Shown: positions 1 to 6,994, counted from the first letter of the stretch. The stretch is DNA of 12,160 nt from JBBQBQ01 sp038317685 (GCA_038317685.1 JBBQBQ010000094.1:1-12160); one strand, 5' to 3'. Numbers and translations are program-made. The notes: a model not told the origin generated them from the letters alone.

Positions 1-1
1 C

Positions 2-391
2 CTGCAACGACTTTTCGGGCCGACGGTTGTCTACGCGGCTCAGGATATCAACGTCAGCACCCCTGAGATCCGGTCGATCAAGGGGGCGATGAAGGACCGG
101 TCGTCCCGGCTCTTCCCTTATCTGGATACCGGGAATGTCGGCATTGGTAAGGACGGTCTCCTCAAGGTTCGCAGCGTTGAAGGTCTTGACCTCAAGGGCC
201 GCGGGGAGGTCGTCCGTCTGGTCAAGGAAGAAAATGCCGATCGCCAGCGGCTTTATCAGGAAATTGCCCGTGCCAACGGTTTTCCGGACAAAACGGATGA
301 GGTCCAGTCGGTCTTTGGCGATTCCTGGCGGGCCAACGCCGCCGCCGGCTGGTATTTGGAGCAGGCCGACGGCAGTTGGAGCCGCAAGTAG
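2..391 (+). CDS. ydbL: YdbL-family (DUF1318) periplasmic protein, 5'-truncated by window edge
   Basis: The open frame runs from the first complete codon in the window (base 2) to a TAG at 389-391, giving 129 residues with no start, so the N-terminus (probably including a signal peptide) lies outside. The sequence follows the DUF1318 pattern: an INVSTPEIRSIK segment near residue 16, NVGIGKDGLL in the middle, the conserved LVKEENADRQRLYQEIA helix, and a C-terminal W-x(n)-GWYLEQ segment. In E. coli the family member YdbL is encoded with YdbH and YnbE, which form an envelope-spanning bridge implicated in lipid transport; whether those partners lie upstream here cannot be seen. Family assignment is fairly secure; the precise role in this organism is inferred. 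Confidence 0.82.
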   Translation: MQRLFGPTVVYAAQDINVSTPEIRSIKGAMKDRSSRLFPYLDTGNVGIGKDGLLKVRSVEGLDLKGRGEVVRLVKEENADRQRLYQEIARANGFPDKTDEVQSVFGDSWRANAAAGWYLEQADGSWSRK

Positions 392-400
392 GGGATGACC

Positions 401-458
401 GCTGCCGCGAGGATCGCGGTAGCCGCAGCGAATTCTTGCCGCCCGGCAAGAATTCGCT
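401..458 (+). other. Two tandem stem-loops after ydbL
   Basis: The first stem pairs 401-410 with 414-423 around a 3-base loop (GGA), with one G-T wobble. The second pairs 427-440 with 445-458: arm AGCGAATTCTTGCC, loop GCCC, then the exact reverse complement, 14 base pairs. They start ten bases after the ydbL stop codon. No run of T follows the second stem (TGCCTTCTC), so they do not form a classical intrinsic terminator. They could protect the mRNA 3' end, act as a weak or Rho-assisted terminator, or be an unrelated inverted repeat. Confidence 0.6.
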
Positions 459-485
459 TGCCTTCTCTGGGGAAAACGGTATGAT
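458..485 (+). promoter_or_regulatory. Candidate sigma-70 promoter for the helicase leader
   Basis: TTGCCT at 458-463 (4 of 6 to TTGACA) and TATGAT at 480-485 (5 of 6 to TATAAT) are separated by 16 bases. Transcription would start near 492 and give a leader of about 300 bases before the helicase start codon at 792. The -35 begins at the last base of the preceding hairpin. In GC-rich DNA such matches arise by chance, so this is a proposal only. Confidence 0.3.
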
Positions 486-529
486 TCGCATTCAGCCTTA
501 ACGCCTGAGCGGACTTTATACCCGTCCCG

Positions 530-791
530 GCCGGAGTAATCCGGCGTCTCACTCTCCGCTTATTCGATCACTGACCCCCCCCTGCATTCAGTTCCTGCTG
601 AAGTTGTTGCAGCGCACCAGGTTGGCGACGACGCGTTTTAGCCGAACCTGACGTGCTCTGCCGTCCCGCGTACTTCCGGGGCAGCCGTTTGCCCTGCGGC
701 TCGCACGCCTTTCCCGTTTTCGATTTTGCGATCTGTTTCGGCAGCCCGGTGCGTGGCCGTCGTCCGAGAATCGCAAAGCCAAAGGAAATGC
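530..791 (+). promoter_or_regulatory. Long structured 5' leader of the DEAD-box helicase gene
   Basis: This gene-free stretch has a series of stems that can be drawn by eye. Positions 530-535 pair with 540-545 around GTAA, a GNRA-type tetraloop; 587-591 pair with 598-602. A long interrupted stem spans 609-661: 609-612/658-661, 614-617/653-656, 618-623/645-650 and 624-626/641-643. A short stem 679-683/690-694 competes with 683-687/697-701. A last stem spans 725-777: 725-732/770-777 and 736-741/764-769. It ends just before the ribosome site at 782-786. An 8-base C run lies at 575-582. Cold-induced helicase genes such as E. coli csdA/deaD have long regulatory leaders, so a thermosensor or autoregulatory role is plausible but inferred. 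I cannot match it to a named RNA family. Confidence 0.45.
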
Positions 792-2111
792 ATGACTTTC
801 GCCGAACTGAACCTCGCTCCGTCCCTGCTCAAAGCTGTTACCGATTGTGGTTACACCGCTCCGACCCCGATTCAGGAGGAATCGATTCCCGCAGCCCTGG
901 CCGGCCGGGATCTCCTCGCCAACGCCCAGACCGGCACCGGCAAGACCGCTGCCTTCATGCTTCCGGCCCTGCAACGGCTTACCGTCCAGAAAAAAGGGAA
1001 CAGGGGAGCGCCTCGCGTGCTGGTTCTGACCCCGACCCGCGAACTGGCCACCCAGGTTCTCGATGCCACCCGCACCTATGGCCGTTATATGAAACTGCGG
1101 AGCGCCACGCTCCTGGGCGGGATGCCCTACCGGCCGCAGTTCGACGCTCTTGCTCAGCCCCTCGATCTGGTCGTCGCCACCCCTGGCCGGCTCATCGATC
1201 ATCTCGACCGGCGCAGTATCGACCTCTCCCAGGTTGAAATCCTGATTCTCGACGAAGCCGACCGGATGCTCGACATGGGTTTCAAGGAGGCCGTGGAGAC
1301 GATCACCGCCGCCACCCCCGCGGATCGCCAAACGCTCTTTTTTACCGCAACCCTCGACCAGACCATGGCCAGGTTGGCCATGAAGTTGCTCAGGGACCCG
1401 GTTCGGGTCGAGATCGGTGCTCAGAGCACGATCAGTGAGCAGATCGAGCAGCGCCTGCATCTCACCGACAACCTCTTTCACAAACAACAATTGCTGCAGC
1501 ATCTGGTCGCCGATCAGCAGGTCCATCAGGCCATTATCTTTTCCGCGACCAAACGGGATGCCGACACCCTGGCCAAGACCCTTTCCGCCCAGGGCCATCG
1601 TGCCGCTGCTCTGCACGGAGACATGAATCAAGCGGCCCGTAACCGAACCCTGCGCGATCTGCGGCGCGGCCACATCCGCTTGCTGGTGGCGACCGACGTT
1701 GCCGCCCGCGGCATTGACGTCACTACCATCAGCCACGTCATCAACTTCGACCTGCCGAAGTTCGCCGAAGACTACGTTCACCGCATCGGCCGCACCGGCC
1801 GCGCCGGCGCCCCCGGAACGGCGATCTCCTTCGTGTCCGGGGCCGACCGGGATGCCCTGCAACGCATCCAGCACTACCTTGGCCGGACCCTGCCGCGCTA
1901 CATCGTCCCTGGTCTGGAACCGACCGTGACGCTCGAGGCGAGGTCCAAAGCTCCCGCCCGCCGGCCCGGTGCCCCGACCCGCGGGCAGCATCGCCCCGGC
2001 AGTAACGAACGTGCCGGGAGTCCCGGCCAGCGACCAGGGGCCCGGAGCGGGGCCCCGGCCTCCCGCGCTCGGCGGGAACCGGTGGTGGAATATCGCAAGC
2101 GGAGCCGCTGA
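792..2111 (+). CDS. rhlE: DEAD-box ATP-dependent RNA helicase, RhlE-like
   Basis: The 439-residue product contains all superfamily 2 DEAD-box motifs in order: Q motif (FAEL near residue 3 to PTPIQ ending at 28), Walker A AQTGTGKT (45-52), PTRELA (81-86), TPGR (130-133), DEAD (154-157), motif III as TAT (185-187, where SAT is usual), ATDVAARG (300-307) and HRIGRTGRAG (330-339). The two RecA-like domains end near 375. They are followed by a basic tail rich in R, P, G and A (about 384-439), typical of RhlE-type proteins and likely to bind RNA. These enzymes unwind RNA duplexes in ribosome assembly and mRNA turnover, often at low temperature. The start at 792 is chosen because AAGGA (782-786) lies 5 bases upstream and the Q motif begins at once; the longer in-frame start at 726 falls inside the leader hairpin. 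Assignment to RhlE rather than another subgroup is moderately sure. Confidence 0.93.
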   Translation: MTFAELNLAPSLLKAVTDCGYTAPTPIQEESIPAALAGRDLLANAQTGTGKTAAFMLPALQRLTVQKKGNRGAPRVLVLTPTRELATQVLDATRTYGRYMKLRSATLLGGMPYRPQFDALAQPLDLVVATPGRLIDHLDRRSIDLSQVEILILDEADRMLDMGFKEAVETITAATPADRQTLFFTATLDQTMARLAMKLLRDPVRVEIGAQSTISEQIEQRLHLTDNLFHKQQLLQHLVADQQVHQAIIFSATKRDADTLAKTLSAQGHRAAALHGDMNQAARNRTLRDLRRGHIRLLVATDVAARGIDVTTISHVINFDLPKFAEDYVHRIGRTGRAGAPGTAISFVSGADRDALQRIQHYLGRTLPRYIVPGLEPTVTLEARSKAPARRPGAPTRGQHRPGSNERAGSPGQRPGARSGAPASRARREPVVEYRKRSR

Positions 2112-2142
2112 GAAGTTTCGAACTCCGGTTGAACCTTCATAA

Positions 2143-2181
2143 GCATTCGGGCCGTTCCTTTATCGGGATCGGCCCGAATGC
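2143..2181 (+). terminator. Hairpin downstream of the helicase, probable terminator
   Basis: The arm GCATTCGGGCCG (2143-2154) is perfectly complementary to 2170-2181, a 12-base-pair stem, with a further three pairs inside the loop (2156-2158 with 2166-2168). It begins 32 bases after the helicase stop. Only GTTTC follows, so the U-tract is weak and termination efficiency is uncertain. Confidence 0.5.
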
Positions 2182-2376
2182 GTTTCGGGGGAGACGGGCG
2201 GGCCGTTGGGGGGGACGCAGACCCGGTTTCGGCCTTGCCTGAATGGGTTGTTCGCGGATACCATGGTCCCATATCACCGGCCAGCTTCATCGACGCGCTT
2301 TCCGATCCCGGGACCGCGCCGGATTGATGGTCACCAGGGTTAACCTTGAGCGCTGCAACTGGCGGAAATGGAACTC
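2182..2376. other. Intergenic stretch without a recognisable gene
   Basis: Between the helicase hairpin and the peptidase gene I find no conserved open frame, RNA gene or repeat. There is a run of seven G near 2205-2211, and no promoter match better than half of the consensus. The peptidase promoter presumably lies here but cannot be picked out. Confidence 0.4.
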
Positions 2377-3084
2377 ATGCTGCGTCTCATCCCAAGGCTG
2401 CTGGTCGCCGTCCTGCTCCTTCCCACCCTTGCCTGCGCCGGAGTCTGCGAAGACTGGAACGCAATCTACACGACCATTCGCGATGACCAGGTGGTGCCGG
2501 CCCAGGCCGAGACTGCCATGCGAAGGCTGCATGCCGGACTGCTGAAGGACTACGCCGGCATCGGCAGTCAAGAGCGGGTCTTTCCGGTTCGGGGGTACGA
2601 TGCCGGTTGGGGCGAGAAGGGGCGGAACTATGAGAAGGGACGATACGATTTCTTCGGCGGCAACCATCGTGGGCTCCATCCGGCCCATGATCTTTTCATT
2701 CGCGACCGGAACCAGGACAGTCTCGATGACCGAACCGGGAAGGCAGTGGAGGTGGTCGCATTTTCCGCCGGGGTGGTCGTGGCCGTCAATACCGTCTGGG
2801 ATTATCCGAGCCCTCTGAAAGGGGGCAAATATATCTGGGTCTTTGATCCCCGAACCGACCGATTCTGCTATTATGCCCACCTCGATCGAGTCGATGTGAA
2901 ACTCGGCGAAGAGGTCCGGGCCGGCCAGTTCCTCGGGCTTCTCGGACGCACCGGCAAGAATGCTCATATGAACCGCAGTCCCACCCACCTGCATTTCATG
3001 GTCCTGCGCTACGACCGGGGCCGGATGACCCCCGTCAATCCCTGGCAGGAACTTCTCAAGGCTCGAACCCTTCAGGCCTCCTGA
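2377..3084 (+). CDS. Secreted M23 (LytM-type) zinc metallopeptidase
   Basis: The 235-residue product starts with a signal peptide (RLIPRLLVAVLLLPTL, then an A-C-A site near residues 19-21), so it is exported, probably to the periplasm. The LytM/M23 fold is shown by zinc ligands H101 and D105 in HPAHDLF, H168 in YYAHLD, and the HLH pair H204/H206 in SPTHLHF. M23 enzymes cut peptidoglycan cross-links, and all expected ligands are present. Directly after the first zinc motif is a D-x-N-x-D-x-x-D run (110-117) resembling a calcium-binding loop. The start at 2377 is preferred over 2368 because GGA (2370-2372) lies 4 bases before it, while 2368 has a GGA only one base away. The C-terminal 13 bases overlap the oppositely directed MFS gene. 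Substrate and partner proteins are unknown. Confidence 0.87.
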   Translation: MLRLIPRLLVAVLLLPTLACAGVCEDWNAIYTTIRDDQVVPAQAETAMRRLHAGLLKDYAGIGSQERVFPVRGYDAGWGEKGRNYEKGRYDFFGGNHRGLHPAHDLFIRDRNQDSLDDRTGKAVEVVAFSAGVVVAVNTVWDYPSPLKGGKYIWVFDPRTDRFCYYAHLDRVDVKLGEEVRAGQFLGLLGRTGKNAHMNRSPTHLHFMVLRYDRGRMTPVNPWQELLKARTLQAS

Positions 3085-4343
3085 CTTTCGGCCTGCTCCG
3101 GCCTGAGGCGGTTCCAACCGGAATACAGGTACCAGGCCCAGGTTGCCCCCTGCAACGCCAGCAACAGGGCGAAGGCGGTCTGGTAGCTGGCCGGTGCGAA
3201 GCGCCCGGCGGTCTCCGGCCAGAGGCCGATGATGGCACCGATCCCCCACTGGACGGCAAAGGCCGCCAGAAAGACGAGCATATTAAGGGCGGTGCTGACT
3301 CGCCCCGCCAGTCGGCGGGGGAAGGACTGGGTGAGAATGGCGTAGGGGAGAATGCTGGCGGTGCCGAAGACGCCGAAAAGGCCCCAGACGAGGAACGGCC
3401 ACCGGCCGTGACTGATGATGAGAAGTCCCTGCACCGCCATGAAGACGGTCATTCCGGCAGCGGCGACGGTTTCCCCCGGGATGCCCCGCTGGGCCAACCG
3501 TTCGGTGAGGAGTCCGGCCAGAAGATAGCCGGCGATCATCGCCGCCGCGACGGCCAGGAGGATCCTGGAAAGAGGTTCCGCGCCGAGACCGGAAACATCG
3601 CGCAGCCATGGTCCCGACCAGAGCCCCTGGATGGCGAGGTAGGCCGCCTGGCAGGCGACCGTCCAGGGGGTGATCCGCCAGAAAATGCGACTCGTAAAGA
3701 TCTCCCTGAGGCCGTGCAACTGGTCCTTCAGCGGTTCCCCGGCCCCTTCCGTCGGCCGTTCGGGGACGACCCGGAACAAGACCAGCGCCACCAGCAAGGT
3801 CAATCCCGCCAGTACCCCGAATATCCCCCGCCAGTCGATATAGTTCAGGGCCATCCGGGTCGGCGCGGTGGCGGCCAGGGCGCCGAGGCCGCCGGCGGCC
3901 ATCTGCAGGCCGTTGACCAGCGGCAGCCGCAGCACCGGATACCATAAGGCAAAGGCTCGGAAGGCCGCCATCAGACAGGCCGAGACCCCCAGCCCGATGA
4001 GGGCACGGCCGACCACCAGGCCGGTCAGCGATTCGGCGCGGCCGAAGAGGCCGGCGCCGACCGCGGCGAAGAGCAGGAGGCCGGCTTCCACCCGGCGAGG
4101 TCCATAGCGGTCGAGGAGAAGCCCGACCGGCAGCTGGGCGAGGGCAAAGGAGAGAAAGTAGGCGGCGGTCAACAGGCCGAGGTCGGCAGGGGTCAGACCC
4201 AGGTCGGCCGTCAGTTCCGGGGCGATGACGGCATTGACGCTGCGGAACAGGTAAGAGAAAAAATAGGCGAGGGCGAAGGGACAGGAAACCCGCAGCAGGA
4301 GGGTGGCGGCATTCGGGGCGGCCGCGAGGGATTTTCGGGACAT
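3072..4343 (-). CDS. Major facilitator superfamily transporter
   Basis: The 423-residue protein is strongly hydrophobic, with about 12 predicted membrane helices. The MFS loop 2-3 signature is clear as GLLLDRYGPRRVEAG (about residues 74-88), and a central hydrophilic loop (about 194-215) separates two six-helix halves. The pattern of an early FFSYLFRSVNAVIAPEL segment followed by ADLGL repeats resembles the organic anion or nitrate/oxalate-like MFS branches, but the substrate cannot be told from sequence. It begins 8 bases after the yceH stop (4352), has no strong Shine-Dalgarno of its own, and is probably translated by coupling as the last gene of the minus-strand operon. A polyamine or related cargo is a tempting guess from the aguAB neighbours but has no direct support. 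Confidence 0.88.
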   Translation of the reverse strand: MSRKSLAAAPNAATLLLRVSCPFALAYFFSYLFRSVNAVIAPELTADLGLTPADLGLLTAAYFLSFALAQLPVGLLLDRYGPRRVEAGLLLFAAVGAGLFGRAESLTGLVVGRALIGLGVSACLMAAFRAFALWYPVLRLPLVNGLQMAAGGLGALAATAPTRMALNYIDWRGIFGVLAGLTLLVALVLFRVVPERPTEGAGEPLKDQLHGLREIFTSRIFWRITPWTVACQAAYLAIQGLWSGPWLRDVSGLGAEPLSRILLAVAAAMIAGYLLAGLLTERLAQRGIPGETVAAAGMTVFMAVQGLLIISHGRWPFLVWGLFGVFGTASILPYAILTQSFPRRLAGRVSTALNMLVFLAAFAVQWGIGAIIGLWPETAGRFAPASYQTAFALLLALQGATWAWYLYSGWNRLRPEQAESQEA

Positions 4344-4351
4344 CCGGCTGG

Positions 4352-5011
4352 TTACTCGAACTGGGAGCGAAAGCTGGTCAGCTCTCGGCGCAGGTCCTGC
4401 AATTCGTCGCGCAGGCGGTCGATCTCCGTCTCGAGGGCGGCAAGGCGTTCGTTCTCCGCCCGGACCTGGAGGGTGGCGGTCTCCACGGTTACCCCCGGTT
4501 CTGCCGCCGGACTTTCGGGAATACCGGCAAGGAGTTGGGCGAAACGGGGTTCTTTGCGCCCCGGCTGGCGGGGGAGTTTGATCGTGAGCGGCGGCTGGCG
4601 TTCGGCGAGTTCCTGCAGGACCGTTTCGACGGCGGCGAGGTCGGCAAAAGGGTGCATGCGCTCGCAGCTGGTGCGCAGCTCCCCGACGGTCTGGGGGCCG
4701 CGCAGCAGCAGTTCGCAGAGGATCGCCAGTTCGGCCGGATCGAGATGGAGCTTCGCCGGCACCGAATGAGCGTATTTTGCGACCCGCCCGCCATCGCCCG
4801 ACTGCAGGGCCAGGCCCTTGAAACGCAGACCGTCGAGGGCCCGGACCACATCGGTTTCGGCCAGGTCCAGGACCGGGTCACGGTTCGATTTCTGATTGCA
4901 GGCGTTGGTCAGAGCGTTGAGGCTCAAGGGGTAGTAATCGGGGGTCGTCAGCTCCTTCTCGATCAGTGCGCCGAGGACCCGGACTTCGGTGGCATTCAGC
5001 ATCAATTCCAT
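4352..5011 (-). CDS. yceH: YceH-family (DUF480) winged-helix protein
   Basis: The 219-residue product opens with MELMLNATEVRVLGALIEKE and the conserved TTPDYYPLSLNALTNACNQK segment that defines DUF480/YceH. The family has two winged-helix-like domains (here about 1-85 and 90-165), suggesting DNA binding or regulation, but its molecular role is unknown. The last 35 residues have a heptad pattern (AALETEIDRLRDELQDLRRE), likely a short coiled coil for dimerisation. The start at 5011 is chosen because GGAGG (5016-5020) sits 4 bases upstream; an in-frame start at 5062 would add 17 residues not seen in the family. It follows aguB by 78 bases and precedes the MFS gene by 8, so it is probably cotranscribed with both. 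Confidence 0.9.
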   Translation of the reverse strand: MELMLNATEVRVLGALIEKELTTPDYYPLSLNALTNACNQKSNRDPVLDLAETDVVRALDGLRFKGLALQSGDGGRVAKYAHSVPAKLHLDPAELAILCELLLRGPQTVGELRTSCERMHPFADLAAVETVLQELAERQPPLTIKLPRQPGRKEPRFAQLLAGIPESPAAEPGVTVETATLQVRAENERLAALETEIDRLRDELQDLRRELTSFRSQFE

Positions 5012-5061
5012 GGGATCCTCCAATCTTCGCGGCGAAAGGGGCAGCACCAGGACCTGCCCCA

Positions 5062-5100
5062 ATCGGGTTTTGAACCCGGGACAGCGGGTTCAGTCCCGAT
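5062..5100 (-). other. Stem-loop spanning the aguB stop codon
   Basis: Outer arms ATCGGG (5062-5067) and CCCGAT (5095-5100) enclose an inner stem TGAACCC (5071-5077) with GGGTTCA (5086-5092). The aguB stop codon (5090-5092) lies inside the inner arm. On the transcribed minus strand no T-run follows, so it is not a clear terminator; it may stabilise or partly separate the aguB and yceH parts of the message. Confidence 0.45.
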
Positions 5101-5971
5101 AGCGTTTTAATAGATCCTGATAAGCATCGATCCGCCGGTCGCGAAGGAAGGGCCAGATGCGTCGCACCGCTTCGCTGCGCTCCAGGTCGATCTCGACCAC
5201 GGACACCGCTTCATCCTCCTCGTCGGCGCGGCAGAGGAACTCCCCCTGTGGCCCGGCGACAAAACTGTTCCCCCAGAAGAGGGCACCGGCCCCTCCCGCA
5301 GGATCGGGTTCGAAGCCGACCCGGTTGGCGGCGATCAGGGGCAGGCCGTTGGCCACGGCGTGGCCGCGTTGAACCGTCAGCCAGGCCTCGCGCTGGCGCA
5401 GCTTCTCGTCGTCGGCATCACCCGGGTCGTAGCCGATGGCAGTCGGATAGATCAGCAGCTCCGCCCCGGCCAGGGCCATCAGGCGGGCCGCTTCGGGGTA
5501 CCACTGGTCCCAGCAGACCAGCACCCCGAGCCGGCCGACGGAGGTGTCGATCGGCTGAAAGCCAAGGTCCCCGGGTGTGAAATAGAATTTTTCATAATAG
5601 CCGGGATCGTCGGGGATATGCATCTTGCGGTAACGCCCGGCGATGGCGCCATTCCTTTCGAAGACGACCGCGGTGTTGTGGTAGAGTCCTGCCGCGCGCC
5701 GCTCGAAAAGGGAGGTGACGAGGACCACCTGCAAATCCCGGGCGATGGCCGCGAAGGCCTCGGTGGCCGGTCCGGGGATCGCTTCGGCCTGATCAAAGAC
5801 GGCGAGGGATTCGCTCTGGCAAAAATAGCGCCCCAGGTGGAGCTCCGGCAGGACCACCAGCTGCGCGCCGCGGGCCGCCGCGTCACGGATACCCCTGAGG
5901 CTGGTTTCGAGATTGGCCTGGCGGTCGGCGCCGCAGCGCTGTTGGACCATCCCGACGCTCAAGGTCTTCAT
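5090..5971 (-). CDS. aguB: N-carbamoylputrescine amidase
   Basis: The 293-residue cytoplasmic enzyme belongs to the nitrilase (carbon-nitrogen hydrolase) superfamily. Its catalytic triad is visible: E43 in LPELHLGRYFCQ, K116 in YRKMHIPDDPGYYEKFYF and C153 in VLVCWDQWYPEAARLMA. The extended MHIPDDPGYYEKFYFTPGD and CWDQWYPEAAR strings are characteristic of the AguB branch, which hydrolyses N-carbamoylputrescine to putrescine, CO2 and ammonia. Length matches the family (about 290-300). It overlaps the end of aguA by four bases (ATGA, 5968-5971) and has its own AAGGAG seven bases upstream, so it can be translated even if ribosomes stop early in the frameshifted aguA. Together with aguA it forms the agmatine route of putrescine synthesis. 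Confidence 0.95.
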   Translation of the reverse strand: MKTLSVGMVQQRCGADRQANLETSLRGIRDAAARGAQLVVLPELHLGRYFCQSESLAVFDQAEAIPGPATEAFAAIARDLQVVLVTSLFERRAAGLYHNTAVVFERNGAIAGRYRKMHIPDDPGYYEKFYFTPGDLGFQPIDTSVGRLGVLVCWDQWYPEAARLMALAGAELLIYPTAIGYDPGDADDEKLRQREAWLTVQRGHAVANGLPLIAANRVGFEPDPAGGAGALFWGNSFVAGPQGEFLCRADEEDEAVSVVEIDLERSEAVRRIWPFLRDRRIDAYQDLLKRYRD

Positions 5972-6994
5972 GGCAGCACTCCTTTGGGCAGTTGCATCGT
6001 CACGCAGTGCAGCGAGCCGTGCTGGAGGATCAGGGGCCGGCAGTCGATGCCGATGATCCTTCGGCCGGGGAAGGCCTCGCCGACGATGCGCAGGGCATCG
6101 GCATCGGCCGAATCGGCATAGGTCGGCACCAGCACCGCGCCGTTGATGATGAGAAAGTTGGCGTAGGTGGCCGGCAGCCGCTCTCCGGCACGGTCATGAC
6201 AGGCCCGGGGCCAGGGGAGGGCCAGCAAGCGGAAGGGCCTGCCGTCTCGGGTGCGCAAAGCCAGCAGCTCTTCCTCCATCCCGGCCAGGGCCTCATAGTG
6301 CTGGTCCGTTTGATCGGGACAGGCGACGTAGAGGATGGTGTCGTCGGGGCAGAGACGGGCCAGGGTGTCGATGTGCGAGTCGGTATCGTCTCCCGCGAGA
6401 GCGCCGTGCTCCAGCCAGAGGATATGGTCGGCGCCGAGCCAGCGGTGCAGTTCCACCTCGATGCCGGCGCGGCCGAGGTGCGGGTTGCGGTTGGGGGACA
6501 GGAGGCAGGCCGAAGTGGTCAACAGGGTGCCGTCGCCGTCGCTTTCGATGCTCCCGCCCTCCAGGATCAGCCCGGGTATGCGGCGTTCAACCTCGCCGAA
6601 GGTTCCGGCTTCGAACAGCCGCCGGGTGACCTGATTGTCCTGGTCACCCGGCAAACTTGAGGCCCCAGCCATTAAAGCCGAAGTCGAGGAGGACCGGCCG
6701 GCCTTGTTCGACGACGGTGATCGGCCCGCAATCCCGCGCCCAGGTATCATTGCTGGGGATCGGAAAACATCGAATGCGCTCCAGGAGCGCCCCCGCTTCC
6801 GCCAGTTGCGAAAGGACCGCCGCCGGATCGGGGGCGATGATCAGGACCCGCTCCTGAAAACTGGCGGCGGCCGCAATGGCGGCGAAGACCGGTTCCACCA
6901 GCGGCAGATCGGGCGCCCAGTCGCTGCCGGCGTGGGGCCAGGCGAGCAATATGCCGTCTTGTGCTTCCCATTCGGCGGGGAGACGAAGGGTCAT
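5968..6994 (-). pseudogene. aguA: Agmatine deiminase interrupted by a +1 frameshift
   Basis: Two frames together make one enzyme. The first (6994 to the TGA at 6644-6646) gives 116 residues including WARDCGP, with D88. The second, entered at GAC 6645-6643, gives 225 residues to the stop at 5968-5970, with LEGGSIE (E145), DDTDSHIDTLAR (H207, D209) and GSLHCVTMQLP (nucleophile C330), numbered in the rejoined protein. Dropping one G from GGG (6647-6649) restores KFAGDQDNQVTRR and a 341-residue protein, near the family's usual size. The family converts agmatine to N-carbamoylputrescine. All catalytic positions are intact and there is no other lesion, so the break is recent, recoded, or a sequence error. 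The gene overlaps dedA (ATGA, 6991-6994) and aguB (ATGA, 5968-5971). Confidence 0.88.
6621..6652 (-). repeat. Perfect 11-base inverted repeat at the aguA frameshift
   Basis: The arm GCCGGGTGACC (6621-6631) is the exact reverse complement of GGTCACCCGGC (6642-6652), around a 10-base loop. The premature stop (6644-6646) and the GGG run holding the extra base (6647-6649) both lie inside the right arm, which is the 5' arm in the mRNA. Removing the extra G would leave an imperfect repeat. Confidence 0.9.

Noticed and set aside
726..791. Upstream in-frame start for the helicase (22 extra residues)
   Set aside because: It has no ribosome site, lies inside the leader hairpin, and the extra residues do not belong to the family; ATG 792 has a good AAGGA.
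588..1991. 467-codon open frame on the minus strand opposite the helicase
   Set aside because: It lies antisense to a gene with complete DEAD-box motifs, its translation is a low-complexity G/R/P/A-rich string with no recognisable domain, and long antisense frames are common in GC-rich genes.
2287..3249. 320-codon minus-strand frame over the M23 gene
   Set aside because: It is the mirror of a gene with clear zinc-binding motifs and a signal peptide, and its own product shows no family features.
5012..5062. Extended N-terminus for YceH
   Set aside because: The ATG at 5011 has GGAGG at ideal distance and begins at the conserved region; the extension covers that ribosome site.
5062..5100. tRNA T-arm-like string (GGGTTCA with its complement)
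   Set aside because: No acceptor, D or anticodon arms can be drawn around it.
5360..6121. 253-codon plus-strand frame opposite aguB
   Set aside because: Antisense shadow of a gene with an intact Glu-Lys-Cys triad; no ribosome site and no domain pattern.
6621..6652. Programmed +1 frameshift like that of prfB
   Set aside because: GGG-TGA-C has the weak stop context, but there is no Shine-Dalgarno-like sequence a few bases upstream and the hairpin contains the shift site instead of lying beyond it. Kept only as an alternative to mutation or sequence error.
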